Part shown: positions 1-7,115 of the stretch, piece by piece | How the letters are laid out: each line of letters opens with the position of its first letter | Position numbering within the stretch: position 1 is the stretch's first letter | Source of the DNA: Cellulomonas pakistanensis | GTDB taxonomy: Bacteria > Actinomycetota > Actinomycetes > Actinomycetales > Cellulomonadaceae | Direction of reading: 5' to 3' | DNA length: 64,000 nucleotides | NCBI RefSeq assembly: GCF_016862755.1 | Contig: NZ_BONO01000002.1 | Location: forward strand, 62,001 to 126,000 | The notes under the pieces: model-generated | Database searches by the model: none | What the model saw: the letters and a program-made list of their open reading frames with translations, nothing else | What the model was told of the DNA's origin: nothing | Translations under genes and position numbers: made by a program

Positions 1-314
1 ACCACCTCGCCGGAGTCGATCGCGGACATGAGGATCGAGCTCTGCTCGAGCGCGGCGATGCGCTCGGCCGCGTACTCGGTCACCAGGTCCTGGAGCGCCT
101 GGTCGCGGTGCCACGCACCGACGTCGCGCAGGCGCCGGTGCCGGGCGCGGGACTCGTCGTCCTCGACCAGCGTGACCACGCACCAGTCGGCCAGCGCCGG
201 GACGAGCAGGCGTGCCAGGCGGGCGACGGCGACCTCGACGTCCAGGGTCTCCGCGAGCTGGGTCAGGACCTCCGAGACGATGCGCTCGCGGTCGGGCTGA
301 GCCGGTTCGTGCAA
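1..314 (-). CDS. GAF-domain sensor protein, probably of the SpoIIE/PP2C phosphatase type (3' end cut by window edge)
   Basis: The minus-strand reading frame enters from the left edge, so only about the first 104 residues are visible. They contain a GAF-like stretch with the pattern RLARLLVPALADWCVVTLVEDD followed by LRDVGAWHRD and a run ending LEQSSILMSAI. In actinobacteria this kind of GAF sequence usually precedes a SpoIIE-type serine phosphatase or histidine kinase, but the output domain lies outside the window. I chose the TTG at 314-312 because a GGCGGAGGG ribosome binding site sits 7-8 bases upstream and an in-frame stop lies just beyond it (362-360). The fold call is good; the output function is inference. 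Confidence 0.7.
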   Translation of the reverse strand, partial: MHEPAQPDRERIVSEVLTQLAETLDVEVAVARLARLLVPALADWCVVTLVEDDESRARHRRLRDVGAWHRDQALQDLVTEYAAERIAALEQSSILMSAIDSGEV

Positions 315-434
315 CGTGAGGCCCTCCGCCTGGACGCGTCGGGCCCAGCGGCACCGGGCTCACCGACGGCACGAGGATATGCGCTCGGACGGCGCGCCCG
401 GCGCGGCCCGGCATCGCGGGGCCCACGGCCGCGG

Positions 435-878
435 TCAGTTGATGATCTCGCCCCGCGCGTCCGCCCGCAGGACTGCCAGCCGGGCGCGCCACGCGGCCAG
501 CGCCTCGGCGCTCAGACGCGGCCAGTCGTCGACCACGCGCACCACGCGCAGCGGCTCGGAGCTCCGGAAGGACCGCGTCGGGTTGCCGGGGAACTTCTTG
601 TCGGTGACGTTCGGGTCGTCCTCGTACGGCCCGGTCGGCTCGACCTCGTAGACCCGGGGCTCGGCGTCACCCGCCGCGAGCTCGGCGGCGAGCCCGGCGC
701 CGTCCACCCGCGCGGTGAAGTACACGTGGTTCATGGTGACCTCGGGCCGGTAGTTCGACCGGAACCCCGCCGTCAGCAGGTCGCCCGGGCGCAGGTCCGC
801 CCTGGTGCCGTGGAAGAACGGGCCCGCGTCCGTCGGCTGCGCGCCCGGGGCGGCCCCGCCCGTCTCGGCGCGGCTCAC
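435..878 (-). CDS. arr: Rifampin ADP-ribosyltransferase
   Basis: The 147-residue protein matches the Arr family over its whole length (usual length about 140). Arr transfers ADP-ribose from NAD+ to the ansa-chain hydroxyl of rifamycins and inactivates them in the cytoplasm. Visible family signatures are FFHGTRADLRPGD near residue 21 (catalytic-type His23), NHVYFTA near residue 50 (Tyr53), and GPYEDDPNVTDKKFPGNPTRSFRS with Asp87/88. The GTG start overlaps the stop of the upstream methyltransferase in a GTGA junction, which implies translational coupling. There is no integron or transposon sequence nearby, so this is probably a chromosomal arr. Expression and resistance are inference. Confidence 0.93.
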   Translation of the reverse strand: MSRAETGGAAPGAQPTDAGPFFHGTRADLRPGDLLTAGFRSNYRPEVTMNHVYFTARVDGAGLAAELAAGDAEPRVYEVEPTGPYEDDPNVTDKKFPGNPTRSFRSSEPLRVVRVVDDWPRLSAEALAAWRARLAVLRADARGEIIN

Positions 879-1480
879 GGCGCGTCCCCGTGGCGGCAGA
901 CGACGGAGCCCAGCGGGCGGTGCTCGCGCCCGGTGCGGCGGTAGGACGCGGTCACCTCGAACCCGTGCTCCCGCAGCACCGCGTGCAGCTCGTGCTCCGG
1001 CCACCGGTACGCCGGGACCACGGCGTGGTCGAACACCTCGACCGCCGACTCCCCGGCGAAGTACCCGAGCAGCAGGCTCCCCCCGGGCCGGAGGATCCGG
1101 GCGAACTCGGCCAGCGGCACCCCGATCCGGTCGGGCGCGTGGTGGATGGTGGAGTACCAGGCCAGGACCCCGCCGAGCGACCCGTCGACCTCGTCGATCG
1201 CGTCGATGCTCCCGACGTCGAACCGCACGCCCGGGTAGGCCGCGCGGGCGCGGTCCACGAACGCGGGCACCAGGTCGATCCCGTGCACCTCGCGCCCGCG
1301 CCGGGCCAGGTGGTCCGTCCAGTGCCCCGGTCCGCACCCGGCGTCGAGGACGCGTCCGCGGACGCCGTCGGCCCAGGTCTCGACGAGGCGCCGGTCCGTG
1401 GGGTGCGCGGCGCCCACCGAGCCGAACAGGTCCGCGTACTCCGCTGCCCGGGACGCGTAGGCCGACTCGACGGTGGTCAC
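875..1480 (-). CDS. Class I SAM-dependent methyltransferase
   Basis: The 201-residue protein has a Rossmann methyltransferase fold. Motif I is VLDAGCGPGHW at residues 44-54, the acidic ribose-binding residue lies in VHGIDLVPAF, and a later RILRPGGSLLLGYF segment is typical of the family. The closest general type is UbiE/Methyltransf_11; the substrate cannot be told from sequence. It starts at GTG 1480 and its TGA overlaps the arr start, so the two form a coupled pair. The TetR gene upstream is on the same strand about 90 bp away and may be cotranscribed. Confidence 0.85.
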   Translation of the reverse strand: MTTVESAYASRAAEYADLFGSVGAAHPTDRRLVETWADGVRGRVLDAGCGPGHWTDHLARRGREVHGIDLVPAFVDRARAAYPGVRFDVGSIDAIDEVDGSLGGVLAWYSTIHHAPDRIGVPLAEFARILRPGGSLLLGYFAGESAVEVFDHAVVPAYRWPEHELHAVLREHGFEVTASYRRTGREHRPLGSVVCRHGDAP

Positions 1481-1569
1481 CCCGCCGACGGTAGCCCCTG
1501 CGCTCGCGCCGGACCGCGGGCGTCGCCCGCCGGGCCGGGCCCGCCGCCGCGCGCGGGCTGCCCGGTCCG

Positions 1570-2202
1570 TCACCCCGGGAGGCGGACGACCCCGTAGCGC
1601 GCCGCGACGGTGCGCGCCGCCTCGTCGACGGCCGCGAGCCGCTCCTCGTCGGTGATGGTCCACGTTCCGTGCACCAGGTGCGGCCAGAACACGGCGGAGG
1701 CGATCATCCCGAGGAACTGCGTGGCCGCGACCTCGGGGTCGACGTCCCGACCCACGGCCCCCTCCCGTGCGTCCACGAGGTGCTGCCGGAGCGCACGCAG
1801 CACCGGCAGGGTGCCGAAGTCGAAGGTCCGCTCGCGCAGCTCGGGGAACCGCGGCGACTCGGCGATGATCGTGCGCATCAGCCTCGCCATCCGCGGGCGG
1901 GCCAGCACGTCGGCGTAGGCCCGGCCCAGCTGGACGAGCCCGGCGACGAGGTCGCCGGAGCGCGCCGCGGGCAGCTCGCCTTCGGGCGGTCCGCCCGCCG
2001 CGAGCACCGTCGCCTCGAACAGCGCCGCCTTCGACGGGAACTGCTTGAACAGCGTCGCGCGGGACACGCCCGCGGCCGTGGCCACCCGGGCCAGCGAGGT
2101 CCGGTCGTAGCCGGCCTCGAGGAACAGGTCGGCGGCGGCGTCGAGGATCGCCGCGCGGTTCCGGTCGGCGACGCCCCGGTGGTAGTCGGTCAGCGGGCTC
2201 AT
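1570..2202 (-). CDS. TetR/AcrR family transcriptional regulator
   Basis: The 210-residue protein has an N-terminal TetR helix-turn-helix (residues about 12-60, with AILDAAADLFLEAGYDRTSLARVATAAGVSRATLFKQF in two pieces) and a C-terminal ligand/dimerisation region resembling TetR_C_7-type domains. It faces the reductase-like gene at 2311 across 108 bp that carry two near-identical palindromes. The protein probably represses itself and that gene from these sites. It could also affect the methyltransferase–arr pair downstream by read-through. The ligand is unknown. Confidence 0.9.
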   Translation of the reverse strand: MSPLTDYHRGVADRNRAAILDAAADLFLEAGYDRTSLARVATAAGVSRATLFKQFPSKAALFEATVLAAGGPPEGELPAARSGDLVAGLVQLGRAYADVLARPRMARLMRTIIAESPRFPELRERTFDFGTLPVLRALRQHLVDAREGAVGRDVDPEVAATQFLGMIASAVFWPHLVHGTWTITDEERLAAVDEAARTVAARYGVVRLPG

Positions 2203-2221
2203 GCTGCCAGCATCGCACAGT

Positions 2222-2241
2222 GGTGAGTCCCTTGACTCACC
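2222..2241. promoter_or_regulatory. Putative TetR operator 1
   Basis: The site is a palindrome with arms GGTGAGTC and GACTCACC separated by CCTT. Its core, GTGAGTC-N4-GACTCAC at 2223-2240, is repeated at operator 2 with the same 4-bp spacer. It lies 20-39 bp upstream of the TetR start codon, where binding would be expected to block the TetR promoter. Assignment to this TetR is inference from position and symmetry. Confidence 0.75.
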
Positions 2242-2264
2242 TCACGTCTGGTGCCACGGTGGAC

Positions 2265-2288
2265 GAGGTGAGTCGACCGACTCACCTC
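2265..2288. promoter_or_regulatory. Putative TetR operator 2
   Basis: The site is a perfect palindrome with 10-bp arms GAGGTGAGTC and GACTCACCTC around GACC. The 18-bp core is identical in form to operator 1, and the two centres are exactly 45 bp apart. It lies 23 bp before the start of the reductase-like gene, so a repressor here would cover that promoter. Confidence 0.78.
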
Positions 2289-2310
2289 GGATCGCACGGG
2301 AGGCAGGACG

Positions 2311-2853
2311 ATGGCGACCACCTTCATCCACGCGACGGTGACCCTCGACGGGTACATGGCCGACCCCGACGGCGGGATCGACTGGATGCTCGGGACCCCG
2401 ACGGTGCCCGAGGACGAGCGGGTCGTGCAGGACGTCATGGCGCGGATCGGCGCCGTGGTCGGCGGGGCGAACCGGACCCGGACGATCGAGGACGACGGGC
2501 AGCCGTACGGCGGCACGCTGCAGGTCCCGGTCTTCCTCATGACCCACGCCGAGCACGAGCCGATCGAGAAGGACGGGACGACGTACACGTTCGTGGTCGA
2601 CGACATCGCGCGGGGCGTCGGGCTCGCCCGGGCCGCGGCCGGCGACCGGTGGGTCGCCCTGCTGGGCGGGTCGATCGGGCGCCAGTGCCTGCGGCTCGGC
2701 CTCGTCGACGAGATCCACCTGGACGTCGTGCCGCTCCTGCTCGGCGACGGCATCTCGCTGTTCGCCGGCCTCGGGCAGCGCGTCGGGCTCGAGCGGCTCG
2801 AGACGTCCGGCTACGCCGCCGAGGCGCACCTGCGGTACCGCGTGCTGCGCTGA
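2311..2853 (+). CDS. Dihydrofolate reductase/RibD C-terminal family protein
   Basis: The 180-residue protein is of the actinobacterial RibD_C (DHFR-fold) family, NADPH-dependent reductases of mostly unknown substrate. The sequence shows the N-terminal strand with TLDGYMADPDGGIDWM, then VVGGANRTRT, VPVFLMTH, LLGGSIGRQCLRLGLVDEIHLDVVPLLLGDG (in pieces) and LFAGL, all family hallmarks. An AGGCAGG ribosome binding site precedes the ATG. It is divergent from the TetR gene with two shared operators and is the likely main target of that regulator. A true folate role is unlikely. Confidence 0.88.
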   Translation: MATTFIHATVTLDGYMADPDGGIDWMLGTPTVPEDERVVQDVMARIGAVVGGANRTRTIEDDGQPYGGTLQVPVFLMTHAEHEPIEKDGTTYTFVVDDIARGVGLARAAAGDRWVALLGGSIGRQCLRLGLVDEIHLDVVPLLLGDGISLFAGLGQRVGLERLETSGYAAEAHLRYRVLR

Positions 2854-2861
2854 CGGTGCCG

Positions 2862-3551
2862 TCAGCCCCGGGTCGTCGGGGCGATCAGCACCATGGGACC
2901 GTGCTCTCCCCGGGGCTCCGCGAACCCGAGCAGGGCGAGGTCGGCCTGCTCCCGGTCCGACCGTGCGTACGCGTGCACGGCGTCCCCCGCCGGGACCACG
3001 GCGTCCAGGAGGTCGCCGATCGCCGGCACCGCCGCGCCGCGGGCGGTCTCGTCGGCACGGATCCTCCCGACGGACCAGCCGTGCTGCGTGAGCGCCGGGC
3101 CCCGAACCGGACCCCACCGCTCGGGGACCGGCCGCTCCGACCGGTCACGGACGCCCTGGCACGCGGACACCCCGAGCGCGTAGAGCTGGAGGACGGCCCC
3201 GGTGATCAGGACCGGCCAGTACGCGACCTCCGCCAGCGTCCCGAGCCCGAACGCCACGACGGGGAACGCGGCCACCCCGAGCACGAACGTCCGGCGCGAC
3301 GAGTGCGGGCGGGCCAGCGCGACGCAGACCAGCCCGCCGTCGTCCTGGACGCGGTGGTAGAGCGGCGTCAGCAGCGCCGTGAGCACCGCCGCCGGGCGGC
3401 ACCACGCGACGAGCACCCGGTACCGGCGTCCGGTCCCCGGCGCCATCGACGCCGCGACCGTGCGCGACACCGCCCACGCGTCCCGGAACCCGGTGCGCGT
3501 CCAGCCGGCCCGGCGCGCGGCCTCGCGGCGCTCGGCTGTCGGCGTGGGCAC
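2862..3551 (-). CDS. Hypothetical protein with central membrane segments
   Basis: The 229-residue protein is not recognised. Two hydrophobic stretches are visible, near residues 87-105 (TFVLGVAAFPVVAFGLGTLAEV, in part) and 110-128 (YWPVLITGAVLQLYALGVS, in part). An arginine-rich N-terminus precedes them and a soluble C-terminal half follows. The GTG at 3551 has a CAGGCT hexamer 6 bp upstream, as in likely leaderless genes nearby. It ends 8 bp beyond the convergent reductase gene. Function unknown. Confidence 0.6.
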   Translation of the reverse strand: MPTPTAERREAARRAGWTRTGFRDAWAVSRTVAASMAPGTGRRYRVLVAWCRPAAVLTALLTPLYHRVQDDGGLVCVALARPHSSRRTFVLGVAAFPVVAFGLGTLAEVAYWPVLITGAVLQLYALGVSACQGVRDRSERPVPERWGPVRGPALTQHGWSVGRIRADETARGAAVPAIGDLLDAVVPAGDAVHAYARSDREQADLALLGFAEPRGEHGPMVLIAPTTRG

Positions 3552-3633
3552 GTGCCGAGCCTGCCACCACGGGGCGACGCGCGCAGGCGTTCCGCGCCGT
3601 GACCTGCGCGCCGCCGTGACGGACGAACGCCCG

Positions 3634-3639
3634 TACCGT
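3634..3639 (+). promoter_or_regulatory. -10 hexamer for a leaderless transcript
   Basis: TACCGT lies seven bases before the GTG at 3647. A transcript starting the usual distance after this hexamer would begin at or next to the start codon. No Shine-Dalgarno sequence precedes either candidate GTG, which supports a leaderless mRNA. Confidence 0.45.
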
Positions 3640-3646
3640 GGGCGAG

Positions 3647-4585
3647 GTGCACCCTCCCGTGGAACCGTCCGACTCCGGCTGGCTCGACCGGCCCGGTGGC
3701 GTCCGGCTGTACTGGGAGGCGTCCGGCGACCCGGCGGGCCGCCCGGCGCTGTACCTGCACGGCGGGCCGGGGAGCGGCCTCGGTGCCGGCGGCTACCGGC
3801 GCCGGTTCGACCCCGAGCGGTACCGGGTGGTCGGACTGGACCAGCGCGGGTGCGGGCGCAGCACCCCGTGGGCGGCCGACGACCTGGACCGGCTCGACGA
3901 CAACGCCACGCCGGCGCTGATCGCCGACATCGAGGCGCTGCGCGCGCACCTCGGCGTCGACGCGTGGCTCGTGCACGGCGTGTCGTGGGGCTCGACCCTG
4001 GCCCTCGCGTACGCGCTCGCGCACCCGGACCGCGTCTCCGCGCTGGTGCTGACCGCGGTGACGACCGGCGCCCGCGACGAGATCGACTGGATCACGGAGG
4101 GCGTCGGGCGGGTGTTCCCGGAGGCGTGGCACCGGTTCGCGGCCGGCGTCCCGGACGGCGTGCGGGTCGTCGAGCACTACGCGCGTCTGCTCCGCGACCC
4201 CGACCCGGTCGTCCGGGCCGCGGCGGCGGACGCGTGGGACGCGTGGGAGTCGACGCACGTCTCCCTCGACCCCGGGTGGCGGCCCGGCCCGCTGCACGCC
4301 GAGCCCCGCGAGCGACTCAACTTCGCCACGCTCGTGACGCACTACTGGGCGCACGACTGCTTCCTCGCGGGCGGCGACGCCGTGCTCGCCCGCGCGCACG
4401 AGCTCACGGTGCCGGGCGTGCTCGTCCACGGGCGCCGCGACATCAGCGGGCCGGTCGTGACCCCGTGGCGGCTGCACCGGGCGTGGCCCGGGAGCGAGCT
4501 CCACGTCGTCGAGTCGGAGGGCCACGGCGGCGCCGAGGAGATGGAGGTCACGCGCCGGGCGATCGACGCCCTCGCCCGTGGGTGA
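3647..4585 (+). CDS. pip: Alpha/beta hydrolase, proline iminopeptidase type
   Basis: The 312-residue protein belongs to peptidase family S33 (prolyl aminopeptidase), which removes N-terminal proline from peptides. It shows the oxyanion motif LHGGPGSG, the DQRGCGRSTPW segment, the nucleophile elbow GVSWGST with the serine at about residue 109, and a late EGHGGAEE segment carrying the likely catalytic histidine. I chose the GTG at 3647 rather than 3638 because a -10-like TACCGT spans 3634-3639. The 3' end overlaps the convergent small membrane gene by 38 bp. Confidence 0.86.
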   Translation: MHPPVEPSDSGWLDRPGGVRLYWEASGDPAGRPALYLHGGPGSGLGAGGYRRRFDPERYRVVGLDQRGCGRSTPWAADDLDRLDDNATPALIADIEALRAHLGVDAWLVHGVSWGSTLALAYALAHPDRVSALVLTAVTTGARDEIDWITEGVGRVFPEAWHRFAAGVPDGVRVVEHYARLLRDPDPVVRAAAADAWDAWESTHVSLDPGWRPGPLHAEPRERLNFATLVTHYWAHDCFLAGGDAVLARAHELTVPGVLVHGRRDISGPVVTPWRLHRAWPGSELHVVESEGHGGAEEMEVTRRAIDALARG

Positions 4586-4829
4586 GCGCCCGGCGCCTCC
4601 GCCGGCGCAGCGACAGCAGGCCCGCGCCCTGGCCGACGGCCGCCGCGGCGAACCCGCCGGCAGCGGCCCAGTGGTCGGACCCGGCGCCGCGGGCGGCGAG
4701 CACCGCGAACACGACCGCCGCGCCGACGAAGACCACCACGGAGACGCGGAGCACCAGCAGCCACCCGGGCGTGAGCTCGGGCGTGCTGCGCATCCCCGCG
4801 GTCGGCATGCGGCGATCCTCGTCAGCCAT
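4548..4829 (-). CDS. Small two-helix membrane protein
   Basis: The 93-residue protein has a short hydrophilic N-terminus, one clear transmembrane helix (WLLVLRVSVVVFVGAAVVF, in part), a second weaker one (AAAGGFAAAAVGQGAGLL) and an arginine-rich tail. It is not recognised. The ATG at 4829-4827 shares its first base with the stop of the gene upstream (TGATG), so the two small membrane proteins are coupled. Its tail overlaps the convergent peptidase gene. Confidence 0.6.
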   Translation of the reverse strand: MADEDRRMPTAGMRSTPELTPGWLLVLRVSVVVFVGAAVVFAVLAARGAGSDHWAAAGGFAAAAVGQGAGLLSLRRRRRRALTHGRGRRSPGA

Positions 4830-5050
4830 CACAGGTCCAGCGCGGCCGTCACGAGCATGGACACCCCGGCGACGACGAGCACGACGCCGGGCACCCACCC
4901 GGGGACGGCGAACCGGATCGAGCTCGCATCGGGGAAGAACACCAGCAGGGCGACCCCGGACGCGAGGAAGACCAGCCCGAGGCATGCGAGCAACCAGCGC
5001 CCGCCGGTGCGCCCGTCCCCGACGTCGACCTCCGGGCCCTGTTCGTCCAC
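4829..5050 (-). CDS. Small two-helix membrane protein
   Basis: The 73-residue protein has an acidic, hydrophilic first 17 residues followed by two transmembrane helices (LLACLGLVFLASGVALLVFF and VPGVVLVVAGVSMLVTAAL). It is the first gene of a two-gene unit with the next small membrane protein and is not a recognised family. The region from 5051 to 5260 upstream holds no convincing gene; it contains only a 12-bp GAGACATGTCTC palindrome at 5251-5262. Confidence 0.6.
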   Translation of the reverse strand: MDEQGPEVDVGDGRTGGRWLLACLGLVFLASGVALLVFFPDASSIRFAVPGWVPGVVLVVAGVSMLVTAALDL

Positions 5051-5260
5051 GCGCCGATCGTGGCAGATCGCGCCCGCCGGTGCCCGCGATCGGCCGGACT
5101 CCTCACGTGCGCACGGTGGGCGGACGCACCTCGTGCCGGTGTCGTGGACCCGGCAGTCCCAGGACGCGTCTCACGTGGTCGGCCTGAGCCCGAGGGAGGC
5201 GTGGAGCGCGTGCACCTCGCGGCGCCGGCGACCCGACTCGGCCGGCCCGGGAGACATGTC

Positions 5261-6142
5261 TCAGGCCGGCACCGCCGCGCCCGCGTCGGCCTCCGCGGCG
5301 CCCAGCGCCAGCCACGCCCGCGGCGACCGCCCGAGCCGTTGCGTGAACGCCCGCGAGAACGCCGCCGGCGTCGCGTACCCGAGCTCCCGGGCGGTCTGCT
5401 GCACGGAGGCGCCGCCGCGCAGCCGCTCCTGCCCGAGGGTCACCCGCCACGCGGTCAGGTAGTCCGCGGGCGGCTGCCCCACGACCTCGCGGAACCGGGC
5501 CGCGAACGCGCTGCGCGACAGCCCGGCCTCGCGGGCCATCGACGCGAGCGTCCAGGGCCGGCCCGGGTCGCGGTGCAGGGCGGACAGCGCGGGCGCGAGC
5601 CGCTCGTCCGCCAGGCCGGTCAGCAGGCCCGCGCTCAGCCCGAGCGACGGCGCGTGGTCCAGCACCCAGCGGAACAGCTGAATCAGCACGACCTCGAACA
5701 GCCGGTCCGCGAGCAGCCGGCGACCGCACCGGACGTCGTCGATCTCGGCGAACAGCAGGTCGAGAGCGGGCGCCAGGCCCGGCACCTCGGCGAGCGGGAC
5801 CACCAGCACCGGCGGCAGCGTGCGGACCAGCGGGTGCGTGACTCCCCCGCCGAAGTCGAGCGTCGCGCACGCGAAGTCGGACTCCTCGGTCGGCGCGTTG
5901 TGGAACGCGTGCTCCAGGGGCCGGGGGTAGAGCAGCAGGCTCGGCTCGGTGATCCGGCGGCGATCCAGCCGGCCGTCGACCTGGTGCGCCACCTCCATCT
6001 CCCCGGCACGCAGCACGTGGAGGAACCCGCGGCCGGGCTGCGCCCCGAACGTGGTGACGCCGCACAGCGGGCCGGTGTGGAACAGCCGGGTGCTGATGCG
6101 GAACCGGTCGAGCACCGGGTCGAGCCGGTCGACGAAGGCCAT
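5261..6142 (-). CDS. AraC family transcriptional regulator (AraC_binding-type N-terminus)
   Basis: The 293-residue protein has a cupin-like sensor half of the AraC_binding_6/cupin_6 type (EPSLLLYPRPLEHAF) and a C-terminal AraC DNA-binding domain. The two helix-turn-helix units show WTLASMAREAGLSRSAFAARFREVVGQPPADYLTAWR and TARELGYATPAAFSRAFTQRLGRSPRAW in pieces. It faces the AhpD-like gene at 6276 over 133 bp. Regulators of this subtype are often divergent from the redox or dehydrogenase gene they control, so that gene is the likely target. The start MAFVDRLD is the first that leaves a normal N-terminus. Confidence 0.9.
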   Translation of the reverse strand: MAFVDRLDPVLDRFRISTRLFHTGPLCGVTTFGAQPGRGFLHVLRAGEMEVAHQVDGRLDRRRITEPSLLLYPRPLEHAFHNAPTEESDFACATLDFGGGVTHPLVRTLPPVLVVPLAEVPGLAPALDLLFAEIDDVRCGRRLLADRLFEVVLIQLFRWVLDHAPSLGLSAGLLTGLADERLAPALSALHRDPGRPWTLASMAREAGLSRSAFAARFREVVGQPPADYLTAWRVTLGQERLRGGASVQQTARELGYATPAAFSRAFTQRLGRSPRAWLALGAAEADAGAAVPA

Positions 6143-6275
6143 GCCGCCAGTGTGCCGGACGATCCGACGCATCCGGAAGACGAAACGCACCTTCTCGTCC
6201 ATCGACCGCCGCCAGGCTGGACTCACGTCGGCGGGACCTCCGCCGGCGGACCCACTCCCAGACCCAGGAGCCGTC

Positions 6276-6821
6276 ATGTCCCGTGTCCCGCTCGTCGACC
6301 CCACCACCACCACCGGCGCCGTGGCCGAGCAGCTCGACCAGATCCGCGGCGCCTTCGGCGGCGTCCCCGCGATGTTCCGCGCCGTCGCCAACTCCCCCGC
6401 CGCGCTCACGAGCATGTGGGCCGCGTTCGGTGCGCTGGGCGGGGGCACCCTCGGCGCGCCGCTCGGCGAGCAGATCGCCGTCGCCGTGGCCGACCGCAAC
6501 GCGTGCGCGTACTGCCTCGCCGCGCACACCGCGCTGGGTCGCAAGGCCGGCGTGCCCCGGGAGGCGATGGCCGCCGCCCAGTCCGGCGAGTCGGACGACC
6601 CCCGGACCGCCGCGGTGCTGGCGTTCGCGCTCCGCCTGGTCGAGGAGCGCGGGCACGTGACGGAGGAGGACGTCAGCGCCCTGCGCGCGCAGGGCGTCAC
6701 CGACGAGCAGGTCGTGGAGATCGTCGCGCACGTCGCGCTCAACCTGTTCACGAACTACGTCAACGTGGCGCTCGAGGTCCCCGTCGACTTCCCGACCGTC
6801 GGGCTGCGGCGCGCGGCCTGA
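6276..6821 (+). CDS. Carboxymuconolactone decarboxylase (AhpD-like) family protein
   Basis: The 181-residue all-helical protein carries the AhpD-type redox motif ACAYCLAAHT at about residues 75-84, with a CxxC pair and the downstream histidine. This signature marks peroxidase-associated disulfide reductases such as AhpD and related YciW-like proteins rather than true decarboxylases. The length fits the family. An AGGAG sequence precedes the ATG. Its divergent AraC neighbour probably controls it. Substrate unknown. Confidence 0.9.
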   Translation: MSRVPLVDPTTTTGAVAEQLDQIRGAFGGVPAMFRAVANSPAALTSMWAAFGALGGGTLGAPLGEQIAVAVADRNACAYCLAAHTALGRKAGVPREAMAAAQSGESDDPRTAAVLAFALRLVEERGHVTEEDVSALRAQGVTDEQVVEIVAHVALNLFTNYVNVALEVPVDFPTVGLRRAA

Positions 6822-6841
6822 CCCAGCCCGGGAGCCGCGGC

Positions 6842-6869
6842 AGCCCGGCCACGTCCGCGTGGCCGGGCT
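6842..6869. terminator. Bidirectional intrinsic terminator
   Basis: Perfect 12-bp arms, AGCCCGGCCACG and CGTGGCCGGGCT, enclose a 4-base loop. The hairpin lies between the convergent ends of the AhpD-like gene (6821) and the DUF1059 gene (6889). No clear U-tract follows, as is usual in such GC-rich genomes. Confidence 0.75.
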
Positions 6870-6888
6870 CCCGCGCGGGGCCTCGACG

Positions 6889-7059
6889 TCAGGCCGGGAC
6901 CATCGCGCCGCGCACCTGCGCGACCAGCTCGTCGGGGACCTCGGTCAGCCCGTGGTCCTGCTGGGCGTGCGCCGCGACCGCACCGAGGATCTCGTCCTCG
7001 GTGCCGGTGAACGCGCGGGCGCAGCCCGGGACGACGTCGCCGCAACGGAAAGCCTTCAT
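6889..7059 (-). CDS. DUF1059 family small protein
   Basis: The 56-residue protein matches the DUF1059 pattern: MKAFRCGDVVPGC at the start, then EDEILGAVAAHAQQDHG. The two cysteines and the histidine are family features and could bind a metal, but the function is unknown. It has its own ATG with a GAGAGGACACC sequence just upstream. Confidence 0.82.
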   Translation of the reverse strand: MKAFRCGDVVPGCARAFTGTEDEILGAVAAHAQQDHGLTEVPDELVAQVRGAMVPA

Positions 7060-7115
7060 GGTGGTGTCCTCTCGATGTCGGCCCCCGGCGGGGGCCCGTC
7101 CTGTGTCGGTCTCGG

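Noticed and set aside
435-878. arr as part of an integron or mobile element.
   Set aside because: No integrase, attC-like site, insertion sequence or change in base composition flanks it.
5251-5262. GAGACATGTCTC palindrome as a LexA or regulator site.
   Set aside because: It does not fit the LexA consensus and overlaps the 3' end of the AraC gene; chance or part of a weak terminator is more likely.
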